This document shows, piece after piece, positions 22,984 through 38,205 of a stretch of 64,000 nt of DNA (within the stretch, counting starts at the first letter, position 1; the number at the start of each line of letters is the position of its first letter). Origin of the DNA: Hormiphora californensis. Lineage: Eukaryota; Ctenophora; Tentaculata; Cydippida; Pleurobrachiidae. A model generated the notes under the pieces. The model was not told where the DNA came from. It ran no database searches and saw only the letters and a list, made by a program, of their open reading frames with translations. The stretch covers positions 1,199,310 through 1,263,309 of the forward strand of contig CM035353.1 of assembly GCA_020137815.1 (NCBI GenBank), given 5' to 3'. The translations under genes were made by a program, and so were the position numbers.

Positions 22984-23159
22984 AACGTCAAGAAATAATA
23001 ACGCATTTATATTGTTGTTCATAATAAATCTAGTAAAATCCACAAATAATAAAAAAGTAAAATCTCCCTGTCTCTTTCAATTTCATCTCCATACTTGAAG
23101 CAATTAAATGATTTATCGGACTATAAAATTCTTGCAGCTATAATATATAATAGCTGAAT

Positions 23160-24579
23160 AAATAAAAAGAAAAAAAAACCCCAAAAAAAAAAAAAACCCC
23201 CCCCCCCCCCTTTTTCTCTAAATTACTTTTTGTGGGATTTTTTTCCACTTTATGAAACCTTTTTTGGGGAGGGACCCCTCACGTCCGGGGCGTCAATTTT
23301 AAACCGTTTTTCCCGGGCACCCCCACTAAAGTGTCAATGTAGTCCTTATCCAGGACACCTTCTTGCCCCTCAGCCTCCAGCCTCGCACGATCACGTTTAG
23401 GGATATACTTCGGATCTGTATATATCGTCTTTGTCGCCTGTTCTTCTTGACTAAATCGATTATTTAGCCCCTCCCTGGAAAACAAGTCGCATGTTTAGTT
23501 AACAAAATTGTTATTGCCAGGCTTGTTAAAATACAGTACACAGTCGGACCCCGATTTAACAAATAACAGCACCCTCGGGGTAACGAGTTTTGTCGTAAAA
23601 AGTGGGTCCGCTAAATAGGGGGAGAAAACCGGGGGGGGTAGAATCGGGGGGCCCACGTACTAGCATTTAATTTCAGGGAATGCCCCCCAAAAGGGGGTGA
23701 GGGTGGGGGAAGCCCCCCCCCCTCTCTCCCTCTCTCTCCCCCCCCCCCCCCCCTTTTTTTTTTTTTCCCCCCTTTTTTTTTTTTTTCCTCCTGCTCTTCC
23801 CTTTTCTCCTCTCCCCATTCCCCCTTCTTCTTATTTTCCCCTCTTTCCTTCCTTTTCCCCACCCCTCTCTTTTCTCTCTCTCTCTCTCTCGCTCTGTCTC
23901 TCCCTTTTTGTTTAAAATGTATCTTCTTACTTCAAAAATTCCGCCTTGGTGGCGGTGGTCTTGGACAAACCGCTCCCCCGGGCCCCATGGGTCTGGGGTC
24001 CTTTCCCAAACGTCCTCGGGAACCCCCCGAAAAAACCTTTATTCCCTATCCCTGGTCCTCTCCATCATTTCCCTCATAGCTGAAAAAGCAAATTATTAGT
24101 AACTAACTTTGTATTAGTGTTACTGCTAAGGGGAAATTTTAAAAATGGGGGAAAATGTAAACCTCTAGTTTTTTCAAAGATCTGCAAAAAATAGGGCGGC
24201 CCCCCAGCGTTTAGTTGCAGGTTTAAAGGGGGGACAAAATGCACATTAATGGGGGTTTCACACTGAAGGGTCGGCCCGTTTCATTATAGGCCAAAGAACA
24301 GCGTAAAAAATTTTATTATTTGCCCCCGAATTTTAGCCAAAAAATTGGGGGGGATTTGGGAAATTTAAAACTGGGATGGAAAATGGAAATTAAATATTCC
24401 ATCATATCATTCCATCATATCAGATATGAACTGTGTGAGAGAGAGAGAAAAGAAGGGGGAGAGGAGAGAAAAAGAGAGAAGGGGAAGAGATAGAAAAGAG
24501 AGAAGGGGAAAAGAGAAGGGGAGAAAGAGAGAGGGGGAGGGGAGAAAAAAGGGGAAAGGGGGAGAGAGAGAGGGGGAAG

Positions 24580-24618
<39 letters not shown>

Positions 24619-25300
24619 AAGGGAGAGAGGGGAGAGAGGAGAGGGAGAAGAAAGGGGAGAGGGGGAGAGAGAGAGAGAGGGGAGTGGGGTAACCGTATAC
24701 TACCCCAAAACCCAAAACCAAAAAAACAGACAGAGGGAAAAAGAGAGCGAGGAAAAAGGGGAGAGAGAGGGGAGGGGGAGAAGGGGAGGGTGAGAGAGAA
24801 AAAAAAGAGAAAAAGAGAGGAGATTTGAGAAGAATAGAGAGGGAGGGGGGGGGTTGGGACGGGGGAAAAGGATTAAAACTTGTTGACAAGTGTGTGTGGA
24901 AAAGGGAAATTCGAACATAATTTCCAGATGTTTGTGCGCTCGTGTGTCACTTTTCCATGGAACCGGGCTGTGCTAATATTCATGACAAATACTTTGCAAG
25001 GCACCTTGCGGGAATCGGTGATGCAACTGGGTCAGGGGGGTCAAGGACGCACGATTAAATGTGAATATTGTATGCACAAAAAATAGTGACCCCACCCATG
25101 ATGTAATTCAACTTACCCTTCACCTCCTTTTTTAGTCAAAAAATTTGTTGCCCCCGTTGCTTACCTTCGCGATAGCGGGAAAGAACGTTTTGTTCCTAAA
25201 AAGCGTTTTTCCTGTTTTCACAATTCGCCAGACTCGCAGTAAGTCTTGGGTTACTGTCTAAAAGATAAAAGGGGTTAGACAGAGAAAAAAGGGGCAGGTA
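23160..25300. other. Low-quality, homopolymer-inflated region with GA-rich tracts
   Basis: Many runs look inflated (for example in 23175-23290, 23620-23790, 24180-24370) and are mixed with normal sequence. Purine-rich tract at 24430-24860. A pogo-like terminus (ACAGTCGGACCCCGATTTAA) occurs near 23540. Reading frames here are unreliable. Confidence 0.65.
23300..23466 (-). CDS. Isolated candidate exon, unknown protein
   Basis: On the minus strand a good acceptor (cttgttttccag) precedes an open stretch including IYTDPKYIPKRDRARLEAEG and GVLDKDYIDTLVGVPGKN, which has normal composition unlike its surroundings. It could be a further exon of the gene at 25560-26575, but a direct join is out of phase and the sequence between is unreliable. 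The family was not recognised. Confidence 0.3.
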
Positions 25301-25371
25301 AAAATTTTTGGGCCATGGAGTATTGGAGGGAAAAGACACAGGTTGGCCTCCAAAATGGTGGTCGTGACGTC

Positions 25372-25380
25372 TTCTCTCTC

Positions 25381-25474
<94 letters not shown>
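25372..25474. repeat. (CT)n microsatellite
   Basis: About 100 bp of pure CT. The RERER/SLSLS open frames are artefacts. Confidence 0.97.
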
Positions 25475-25477
<3 letters not shown>

Positions 25478-25559
25478 ATAATTTTCAATTCCTATTATGG
25501 ATTTGTACTGCAATTAATTGTAAATTAAAGAGAAATTAAGGAATGAGGCATTCAAGTAC

Positions 25560-26381
25560 CTGTGAAATATCAATATTTGGGCATGGCGACAAATTGGATG
25601 GTGTTGTTGGCCATTGTGGCCCTCCCGATGAGCCAGCTGTTCCAGTGCCCATACCATATCCAGATATACGGGAGGGGGTCACGGCTCCAATGGTTAAAAC
25701 AGCACTACCTCCAGCTGCTTTTTTACCTGTTCCGGTACCGGTACCGTTACCAGTTAAACTAGTTTCAGAACTATTAGTAACACCATTGGCCTCGTTTTGT
25801 AGCTGCTTGCATATCCTGCAGTGGGGTAAAATCTTATTATCAATCAGTTTATAAAAACTACCGCAAAAAAACATGTACCTATATGAATATCAAGAAATCT
25901 ACCTAAGTTGGGCGAGGAATTTTCAGCGAGCATTGCTTACTGAGGACGGTTCGGGATGGCGTAACATAGTCTATCACGATATCTGTGTGTATTTGTGTTT
26001 TCTAAAGAAATTATTAAATTATACTAACAACCCACCTTTTAAAGTATGTCTCGTTATATACTCCCTTGACGAAATCTACTCCCTGTAGCTTAACTAGGAG
26101 GTTATCCCCGAAACTATTACGTTCTGCAGCTACAAAAATGTTTGTTATGTTCTAACCCTCCTTTACATTTGTAACACAGTCTAGCTTATAGGCAACAAAA
26201 ATGTATTTTAGTTGACTATTTTATATCTCCTGTCGAAACGATCTGAATTCTGAATTATAGGATTTGCTACTAATTGGCGCTTCAACTTACTTGAAATGAA
26301 GCCAACCACAACCGCCTTCCTTTTACCGTTCCTCAACTCCACTTCTTGACCGATATCCCACTAGTTGGAGGTTCATGATTC

Positions 26382-26435
<54 letters not shown>

Positions 26436-26574
26436 TTTATATAGTATCGCTCGAGCAATTGTACTATTGTACTAACCTTATCTTTTTTCACCGCCTGGAA
26501 GGCGAAATCTCCCACCATGATATCATATCCTTTGGTCCACTGGACCACAGCAATCTTATTGACATTAGTCGACA

Positions 26575-26575
<1 letters not shown>
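25560..26575 (-). CDS. 5' part of an unknown gene (Tudor/SH3-like N-terminus?) next to the transposase
   Basis: Four exons join in phase: 26575-26477, 26360-26291, 26129-26036, 25815-25560 (173 codons), each with good GT-AG sites. It starts MSTNVNKIAVVQWTKGYDIM, then KWDIGQEVELRNGKRKAVVV, TAERNSFGDNLLVKLQGVDF and YNETYFKRICKQLQNEANG. The last exon is Gly/Thr/Ser-rich (GNGTGTGTGKKAAGG). The VVQW, GQEVELRNGKRKAVVVGF pattern looks like a small beta-barrel of the Tudor/SH3 type, by pattern only. The rest lies downstream, possibly including 23466-23300. It is on the same strand as, and 500 bp downstream of, the tnp2-like transposase, so it may be an accessory gene of the same element (inference). 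Confidence 0.6.
26385..26434. repeat. (GA)n microsatellite in an intron
   Basis: About 50 bp of GA in intron 1 of the gene at 25560-26575. Confidence 0.95.
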
Positions 26576-26860
<285 letters not shown>

Positions 26861-27071
26861 ACTGGGGAAGGTGTAATATATTGTAATAAATGGGAGGTTG
26901 CTGAAGGTACGGGGGAACTGAGTAAAACACTAATACGCAACACGTCATGTAAAAACCAGATATAAAATGTAGAAAAAAACTCTCTCAATTTCTCTCCCTC
27001 TTTATCTCTTTTAAAGACTGTTTTATTTTATTGTTCAACTTTATATTTCTCCAACCAAAACAAACCAAATC

Positions 27072-30668
<3,597 letters not shown>

Positions 30669-30999
30669 AATTCTTAGCTAAGTGATAGTGGCTGGATGTT
30701 AATTGCATGTAAATTTAAAATATGTGACTGTTAGAATTTCTTACTCACTTGAGTGTGTAAGAAATTCTAACAGTCTATAAGAATCTTAGAATATTGAAGT
30801 TTCACAGGACTTGTTCATGTTTCACCAACAGTGCTAAATTGGTATCCCGGGAGCCGGATAAAAAAGAGAAACAAGTTTATTATACAAATTTGCATTTCAG
30901 TTAAAATCAAGGTAAGTATATTACTTAATAAAATAAGTTTAGGTGATAAGCTTTCGTAGAGGAGCCATCCGATCTTCAGGGTTGAGCTCAAAGAAGTTT

Positions 31000-32933
31000 A
31001 TCTGGTCCCCCGCTTGCACTTTAAAGTCTTTTTATGTGCCCAGCGGTTTTTGGCCTGGATAACCGCATTGCACGCATTACATTTTATCTGAAATGTAGGT
31101 CATGTTTAGGTATAATTAAGCTGCATCACCCTCAAGAAAAGGAAAAAGGTTCGGCTTGTTAGCTGTCTGGAGGTATTGAATAATTGTCTTACCCATTTCT
31201 TTTTCCTAGCGGGTGGTGCCGGAGTTGCTGCTGAAGTTGGCGCGGGGACTACTGGTACAGTGGGGGATGGTACAGTGGGGGATAGTGGAGTGGGGGATAG
31301 TGGAGAGGGGGATAGTGGAGTGGGGGATAGTGGAGTGGGGGATAGTGGAGTGGGGGATAGTGGAGTGGGGGATAGTGGAATGGGGGATGGTACAGTGGGG
31401 GATGGTACAGTGGGGGATAGTGGAGTGGGGGATAGTGGAGTGGGGGATAGTGGAGTGGGGGATGGTACAGTGCGGGATAGTGGAGTGGGGGATAGTGGAC
31501 GGGGGGATAGTGGAGTGGGGGATAGTGGAGTGGGGGATAGTGGAGTGGGGGATAGTGGAGTGGGGGATAGTGGAGTGGGGGATAGTGGAGTGGGGGATAG
31601 TGGAGTGGGGGATAGTGGAGTGGGGGATAGTTGAGTGGGGGATAGTGGAGTGGGGGATAGTGGAGTGGGGGATGGTACAGTGCGGGATAGTGGAGTGGGG
31701 GATGGTACAGTGGGGGATAGTAGAGTGGGGGATAGTGGACGGGGGGATACCGGTGTAGTAACATCCTCCGTGTTTATGTTTGTCAGTGGGCAGTTATCTT
31801 CATTATACTGCAGTACTGCTGCTACGGGTTGGCGCTGAAAGTGGAGGAGGTGTGTTGGATATTGAGGTGGATGAAGGATGATGAGACGTGAGTTAATTGA
31901 ATTAGATATTTTGTAATATGAACTATAAATGGGTACTACTATTGGCGCCAATTGAGCCAGGGAGTCCTCCGTTATAGTGATCCAATAGGGAGTAGCAACT
32001 AATTAACATACCTCACTAACCAGTGGTGGGGTGCTACTCGGGCAGGGTTCTGTAGATGATGGAGGAGTGGCCGCGGCTATGCGCTCCATAAAGGACCTGT
32101 GATATTAAACATGATTAAAACTTGTGACCGTGTATACACAGCATCAATGCGTTATTTAAGAAGCTCATTGAATTCTAAATATAACAGCCAACCAATTGCA
32201 ATTTATACTGGTAGTTGTACACTTCAGGTCTGGCGCACCAGTTGTCGCCTCGGCGCCATATATTGCATTGCGCAATATAGGGTCCCTAAGACGTGGCTCC
32301 CTACTCAAGAATCTTGAATCAATTGAATCTATCCATTACCCACCATCTGGTTTACCTATGTCTGAGACGATTTATTTGATTTCTTTGGGCGACTGTGATC
32401 TGGGACGATTTATCCTCATTATAATGTAGTGCTGCTACGGGTTGGCGCTGCAAGTGGAGGAGGTATGTTACTATGTTGGATGAGGTGGATGAGGGATGAT
32501 GAGGCCAATGCTCGATCATTTGTCTCCAATACTATTACATCCCTGAGCAATTGAGTGTGTGAGTAATCCAGGGAGTCCGCCGCTAGTGAAGACCCCTGGC
32601 CCTAATTAACATACCTCACTAACCAGTGGTGGGGTGCTACTCGGGCAGGGTTCTGTAGATGATGGAGGAGTGGCCGCGGCTATGCGCTCCATAAAGGACC
32701 TGTGATATTAAACATGATTAAAACTTGTGACCGTGTATACACAGCATCAATGCGTTATTTAAGAAGCTCATTGAATTCTAAATATAACAGCCAACCAATT
32801 GCAATTTATACTTGAATGAGAAGGGTCTTTTTGGTTCCGGGACCTCACATCTAGGCATATACCCATCGGCAACCATTTGATTTGTGGTTGCCTGGCCATA
32901 TTTGAGCCTCATCCTCATGAATCTTTGTGACAT
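31000..32933 (-). CDS. Pro/Thr/Ser-repeat protein with C-terminal zinc-finger-like motif
   Basis: Exons: 32933-32812, 32699-32615, 32447-32356, 32096-32012, 31834-31193, 31087-31000 (TAA); all joins agree in phase, about 370 residues. It starts MSQRFMRMRLKYGQATTNQM, then MERIAAATPPSSTEPCPSS, which occurs twice because exons 2-3 and 4-5 start as a tandem duplicated pair. Exon 5 holds a long 5-residue repeat (LSPTP with TVPSP variants) and a basic end (PPARKKKW). The last exon reads IKCNACNAVIQAKNRWAHKK then LKCKRGTR, a C-x2-C, H, C arrangement resembling BED-type or transposon zinc fingers. The gene ends 330 bp upstream of the transposase start on the same strand. A DNA-binding accessory protein of that element is a reasonable inference. 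The N-terminal Met is taken at the exon start and is uncertain. Confidence 0.6.
31250..31750. repeat. Coding 15-bp minisatellite (GTGGAGTGGGGGATA)
   Basis: About 33 units with GTACAGTGGGGGATG variants. On the minus strand it encodes the LSPTP repeat inside exon 31834-31193 and stays open in all frames. Plus-strand GVGDS and WGIVE frames are by-products. Confidence 0.9.
31830..32815. repeat. Tandem duplication of an exon pair (about 600 bp)
   Basis: 32012-32212 and 32615-32812 are almost identical (exon plus upstream intron), and the start of exon 31834 is mirrored by exon 32447 (both CGCCAACCCGTAGCAGCA on the minus strand, after similar CCTCCTCCACTT acceptors). The duplication keeps phase. 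Confidence 0.85.
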
Positions 32934-33094
32934 CTAAAATAAAGATTTAGTGTTCATGTTTGTGTACATGCGTATGTGTAAGTGATAACCATTGTAAAGG
33001 GTGTCCCAACAGAGGGCACGATAGATCTTCTATAACCCAAACCCCCTGCGTATATGGGCGATTGATTAACACCAATTATCTATACATTGGGTCC

Positions 33095-33178
33095 GACCCT
33101 AACCCTAACCCTAACCCTAAACTAACCCCAACCCCAACCCCAACCCCAACCCTAACCCCCACCCTAACCCTAACCATG
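33095..33178. repeat. Degenerate telomere-like (CCCTAA)n tract
   Basis: CCCTAACCCTAACCCTAAAC is followed by CCAACC variants. On the other strand this is TTAGGG, the usual animal telomere unit. It is short and interstitial. Confidence 0.85.
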
Positions 33179-33854
33179 TACCTTGCAAAGTGAAAACTAC
33201 TTTCTGAAACACCATGTATTAAAAAGTAGAAAACAGTGCGAGACAATTGGGGGTTCCGGATCAGTATAAGTCACGTGACAGCTGGATACTTAGGCGTGGA
33301 TTTGTAAAGATAATAATCTAGTTAGTAGATGATAATTCTAGATTGCCTTCTCGTGCAGCTGGTACAATCCATGATCATGATGGTATTATACAACCTAAAG
33401 TCTCCCATCACTCAACAATACAAATCATCAACATCATCAGTTTGGGTAGTAGGGTGGGTTGGACGTTGGTGGGTCCGATCTTTTGGGCTGTATAACGATG
33501 ATTTCTGTTTTGTCTTTATCAGTGTTTACGACCAGACACCACAGCCTACACCACTCATGGATGTATTGAATTATTCATAGATCTTTGACCTTCCTCTTGT
33601 GTTCCAGTGACCTGTACCGAGCCATCTTCTGCAAACTTGTAAGTTTCGGTATCTTACGTCGCTTGGTAGATTACGATTAACAGATCTGAGATGTATATGA
33701 TAAACAAAAGTGGTGACAGTACCGCCACCTGTGATAGACCAATCAATATTGCTCAAACGGCAGAACGATAGTTTTGTCACTGGAACGTCAGACTGTTTAG
33801 TATCTACTTGGCATGTAACTCTGAATGCTAAGGTGGGGGAGCAGTACAAATCAA

Positions 33855-34075
33855 ATTCAAATCAATGTCGTTTCTCAAAAATAACAAAATTTGTCATATC
33901 TCAGGTTCCTGATAAGATAAGACTTGAAATTTATTGGTTCGAAAGAACTTAGCATGATCTTCGTAACCTCCAAATTTCAAGTCTCTACCTCATCAGGAAC
34001 CGGAGTTATGGTCATTTTAAGAAATTTGAAAACTAACACAGTTATTTAAAATCCGACTATAACTATGTTAAATGA
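33855..34075. mobile_element. Palindromic MITE (TATAGTCGG family), right-end-complete copy
   Basis: The right end AGTTATTTAAAATCCGACTA matches the copy at 22757-22983. The left part keeps CAGGTTCCTGATAAGATAAG and the inverted CTCATCAGGAACCGGAG, but the left terminus has diverged. Confidence 0.75.
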
Positions 34076-34199
34076 TCTCACGGTTGATTGATAAATCTCG
34101 CGAAATACGTTTTCAGGAAAAAAAAACCGCGAGCCGAAAAAAAAATGAAACTTTTTTTGAAAATGAAATTTTCACTTCACGATTAAAAGGGTGAAATAC

Positions 34200-34358
34200 C
34201 CAAGCGCGCCGCGCGATTTCTTTGCGCGTGCGAGTGGCCGCGCGAATGCCTGTTTTCTCCAGGTATTTAGCTAGTTTTTTCTTGGATAATCACCTTCATT
34301 CGCGTGACGAAAAGGCTGGAGAATGCAGGTTCCTCCGCGCGAAATTCCCATAGGGGTC
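34200..34358 (-). repeat. Inverted copy of the GC-rich repeat at 22437-22563
   Basis: Shares CGAATGCCTGTTTTCTCCAG, GATAATCACCTTCATTCGCG and CCGCGCGAAATTCCCATAGG with the complement of 22437-22563. Confidence 0.75.
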
Positions 34359-34409
34359 AGTAAGAGCCAGCCGGATCTCTCTTTTTTCACAACTCACCTC
34401 CACTCAGAG

Positions 34410-34935
34410 CCTCTCTAGACGAGACGGGGTCTCGTGTGGGGCTACTGTGGGGGGCTCCTATGGGAGGCTCCTATAATAGTGGGTGGATACTCGTCTAGAG
34501 CTTCATTTCTACTCTAACAGCCTGTTAGAGTTTGAACCATTACAGCCTACTATGGGAGGCTCGTGCGGGGCTCGTCTGGGAATGATTTGGGCCCTCCTGT
34601 GGGGCTCCTGTGGTGGCTTTTGCGCGAGATCGTTGTCACGTGTGGACGAAATATGAAACGGGGACGTTGTGGAAGCCTTACATTCACACTTCACCCCCTG
34701 TTAACACGACCCATTATTTACCCCGGTATAATATTTCGTTCGTACGTGGCGGCGATCGCGTGCGGTGGCTGCTGTGGGGGCCTCATACGACGGTCCGGGT
34801 CGTCTCTGGACGGGCCTCGTGTGGGGCTCCTATGGGAGGCTCCTATAGTGGCCAGTTACTCGTTTAGAGTGGTCTTGCTACCTACTATGGGGGCCTCCTA
34901 TGGGGGCCTACTGTAGGGGCCTCGTGCGGGATTTT
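34410..34935. repeat. Degenerate G-rich repeat (GGGGCTCCTATGGGAGGCTC)
   Basis: Diverged copies of CTCGTGTGGGGCTC, CTATGGGAGGCTCCTAT and ACTCGTCTAGAG recur through this stretch. Open frames lack splice support. Confidence 0.6.
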
Positions 34936-36110
34936 GTCTCGTCTAGAAAGGCTCTCACTCTCCACTCACTCTCATCATCGATGCCAGACCCATTCTCAAG
35001 TTCCTTCACACCATTGACTTTCACGCACTTGAATTTTTGTGACTCTATTACTGACTCGACTGCACTTTTTTCTTTTACACTTCTCCTACTTATTTTTCCA
35101 ATCTTGTTATTTTCTTTGGTTCTACCCCAATACACCCTACCTTCCCATCCTCTCCTACCCTACCTTACTCCCTCCCCCCCCCCCCCCCCTTAGGCATATA
35201 TATATATACATCTCGATGTTACATTATAAGGTCTTTCTCCTGTCCTGTACTCGTATATCTGTTCTTGCATCCCAACTCACAAGGAAATAGAAGCCATGAT
35301 AAGATCCATCGCATCCTGGCTGCTATCTCCACGCCCGCCACCTTTCCTACCACCCAGGTTATGGTTCCCACAGCCCAAAATCTCCTGGTGGTTCTGTAAT
35401 GCAGTGTTAACTGGAATGACAGCCATATCCCTCTACCACGATCAGCCAAGCACACACAGCTTCCACCCATTTAATATATTCATGAAAACTATATCCACTC
35501 CGTTCACTTCCCTTTCCCATATACCTTACCCTCCAACTGTTACAGGAACTATGTCTTGACTTAACTACAACGGACGATAATCCTTCATACATCCACCCTC
35601 CATTATAGCCATTCTGATCTCCCCGACTGTCCTCGAGTCATCATGGGGACCTCTCAGATCAGAAATGTGCTCCTCAACCTCTCTCTTCTATTCTTCCCGA
35701 TTCCCACTTCTTCCAAAATCCCTCCACGTCGGAGACACTTCAAGATCCGGCACGATACCCAGGACAGCGATGTCCCCCGCATCAGACTCTGTGTTCGGTA
35801 CCAACAAGGGTACCACTGGGTATCGTGTATGTCGGTTGGAGTAAGACTGAGTTACTGGGGTCTCCCCTATATTTTCCATCAAGGCTAGCATGAAAATACT
35901 ATCAGAGTAGACCAAGATGAGGGGGAGAACTCAGTATCCCAGGTTCCTAAGACGTCTTTAACAAACAAACAAACAAACAAACACACACACACACCCTTGT
36001 TCTGCCCTACTGCAGTGATACTTCATTTAGTCTTTTAGGTACTTTCAATCCGTGCCTCCCTGATCCCTACTATAATATAAGCAACCGTAGGGACTGTAAA
36101 AATAACTTTC
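34936..36110. other. Gene-free stretch
   Basis: Pyrimidine-rich, with a C run and (TA)n near 35165-35210, and a (CAAA)n/(CA)n run near 35960-35995. Medium-length open frames (35296-35559, 35643-35888) lack domains or splice sites; an old retroelement remnant is possible. Confidence 0.4.
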
Positions 36111-36143
36111 TGCGCCGAGCACACGTGATATGTGTACGCGTAC

Positions 36144-36285
36144 GATGTGTGTACGCAGGTCGCAGCCATCAATTAAAATTGTCACAAAAGATATGTCTCT
36201 TTACTGTTGAAATTCAACAGTAAAGAGACATATCTTTTGTGACAATTTTAATTGATGGCTGCGACCTGCGTACACATATCGTGCG
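36144..36285. mobile_element. Near-perfect palindrome, about 140 bp
   Basis: The arms GTACGCAGGTCGCAGCCATC and AAAGATATGTCTCTTTACTG are each inverted around the centre TTGAAATTCAA near 36215. A MITE-like fold-back. Confidence 0.85.
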
Positions 36286-36851
36286 TAGCACATATCGTAA
36301 CTTGAAATTGTTTTTAACTGTTTTCCTCACATGCTAGCATATAGTATTTATTTGAAAACAAGAATTATTGCATTATGTATTCATAATGCGATGTTTCCCT
36401 GTCCCAGATGGGTGTAAAATCGATGACTAAGCTTCAAATTCAGATTTTCCGATGAATTTTGCACTCTAAGAGCAATTTTTGGCTGATACGATGTTAGTTG
36501 CTATGGTAACCAGGGTGGTTGCTATGGTAACCAAGGCAGTTGCTATGATAACCAAGACAGTTGCTTAGGAGACCCTAGTTGGTGACCAAGCGCTTCACCT
36601 TTACCCCCAGGCCTCAGTAATCTTAACACCAGTCACTTGCAATTATTGTGTGATAGTAGTTTCATGCTTGGAAGACTTGCTACCACGTCATGGTACGGCT
36701 GTAGGGTACCCAAAGTGATTTCAGGTGAAAATAGGAAGTGATACGAGTGAGTAATTGCGCGCCACAATATGTGTCAATCATTTCCTTTGTTGCATCAACA
36801 AAGTGTGAGTTGAAAGATTTATGAAGGAGCAGACTTTGTTGCTATGTGTAA

Positions 36852-36882
36852 CGGTGGACGGACGGACGGACGGACGGACGGA
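36852..36882. repeat. (GGAC)n tetranucleotide repeat
   Basis: About seven GGAC units. Next to it are matching outward words (TATGAAGGAGCAGACT and CAGACTGCTCCTTCATA) suggesting a small fold-back element at about 36820-37070. Confidence 0.85.
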
Positions 36883-36957
36883 CATTTTAGTTAACTACAC
36901 AATCTGCTGATTTCTAAACCCTGAATGATCTTTTTAGCACGTGCGTGCTAAAAACAT

Positions 36958-36992
36958 CATCCCGGGTGATTGCCTTCGGCAATCACCCGGGC
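36958..36992. repeat. Hairpin CCCGGGTGATTGCC / GGCAATCACCCGGG
   Basis: 14-bp perfect stem with a 4-7-base TTCG-type loop. Similar CCCGGGTGGATGCCTTCGGC hairpins occur at 39222-39255, and CACCCGGCGGAGCCGGGTG at 28397 and 37228, so this is a dispersed hairpin repeat. Confidence 0.7.
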
Positions 36993-37474
36993 AGGGAAAT
37001 AATTTGGAGATGTCGCGTGATGGTCGTTCGTTCAGCGGTATCTAAGCGACAGACTGCTCCTTCATAAAACACTCTATAGGCCCAAAGCTGTAAAGCTGTT
37101 GCTCACACTTTTGGAACTTCCAGTGGAAGTTTGCTGATATTTTCGAATGAATTTTAATATGCCAGTCCCCATAGTTACCGATCCAGTTGCCATGGCAACC
37201 GTGTTATTGATGTTGAAAGTGGCGAAAGGAACCACCCGGCGAAGCCGGGTGGGTTATCAAAAAGCTCTTACTTGAAGCGCACCCAATGGGTGCGCTAGTT
37301 TATTTGAAAATATATTTTCAAATATACACTATAGTGTTTTCAATGTGTTACTTATCACTATAAGAACGTACCACATGTTCATGCATGTACACATGTACAC
37401 TTGTACATACATGTGGTACAGCATAACATGCCAAACATTTAAACGTCTTAGTTACAAAATATGAATATCATAGG

Positions 37475-37605
37475 GGGAAAACAGTCGTGCCTGAATTGCT
37501 TAGGTCTTAGTGGAAAACAGTCGTGCCTGAATTGCTTAGGTCTCAGTGGAAAACAGTTGTGCCTGAATTGCTTAGGTTCGAGGCACGACTGTTTTCCCCC
37601 ATACT
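37475..37605. repeat. CAGTCGTGCCTGAA palindromic family, three short tandem units
   Basis: GGAAAACAGTCGTGCCTGAA, TTGCTTAGGTCTCAGT recurs three times and closes with the inverted GGCACGACTGTTTTCCCCC. Same family as 13155-13455. Confidence 0.75.
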
Positions 37606-38065
37606 GTATCGTTAAATTAACAACTTAATTTATAATTTATCTTATAAAAAAGAAGATTGCATGACGTAATGGAACTTGCTTGCCTGATAGCATCTATCTA
37701 TCGTGCTGATATAGCATGTTTCGGTGCAGCTCTTATAAGCGGTGGTGTCAATACACTTTTAGATCTCAGACCATGCAGACTTGTTGATGCTTGTTATTAA
37801 GATTATCAGTGGGAACTATCTCTAACAGTGGTCCCATTGTGTTCGCAAAAACCGCTAGTTGTGTGCTGTGAGCAACTTTGTGAGCATTTCCAAGAACTTT
37901 TCGTTCGGAGAAAACTAGTGTCAATTTTGTACGTCTTTGCAGCTGCGCCGGTGCTGCGGTGCTTTATGATCATCGATGAGCATAAAGCACCGCAGCTAGA
38001 TCTAGAATCATGCATGAGTTCATTTCCTTGTCAGTTGTCAGCAGCTACCTAGAATGATCAGCGAT

Positions 38066-38170
38066 CCCAATATCATAACCCCAATATCATAACCATGTCC
38101 CCAATATCATAACCCCAATATCATAACCCCAATATCATGTCCCCATTCCCCAATATCATAACCATGTCCT
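38066..38170. repeat. CCCCAATATCATAACC tandem repeat
   Basis: About seven imperfect units just upstream of the PLAT-like exons. Non-coding. Confidence 0.85.
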
Positions 38171-38205
38171 AGGGGCCATGTTTTTCTGTCGAAGTAGTAA
38201 ATCAG

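Noticed and set aside
31176-31758. Plus-strand GVGDS and WGIVE repeat frames
   Set aside because: Opposite strand of the coding minisatellite; the minus strand has matching splice sites and phase, the plus strand does not.
34900-35888. Several frames of 60-97 codons as a possible gene
   Set aside because: Low-complexity Ser/Leu/Pro composition, overlapping frames on both strands and no splice-supported continuation.
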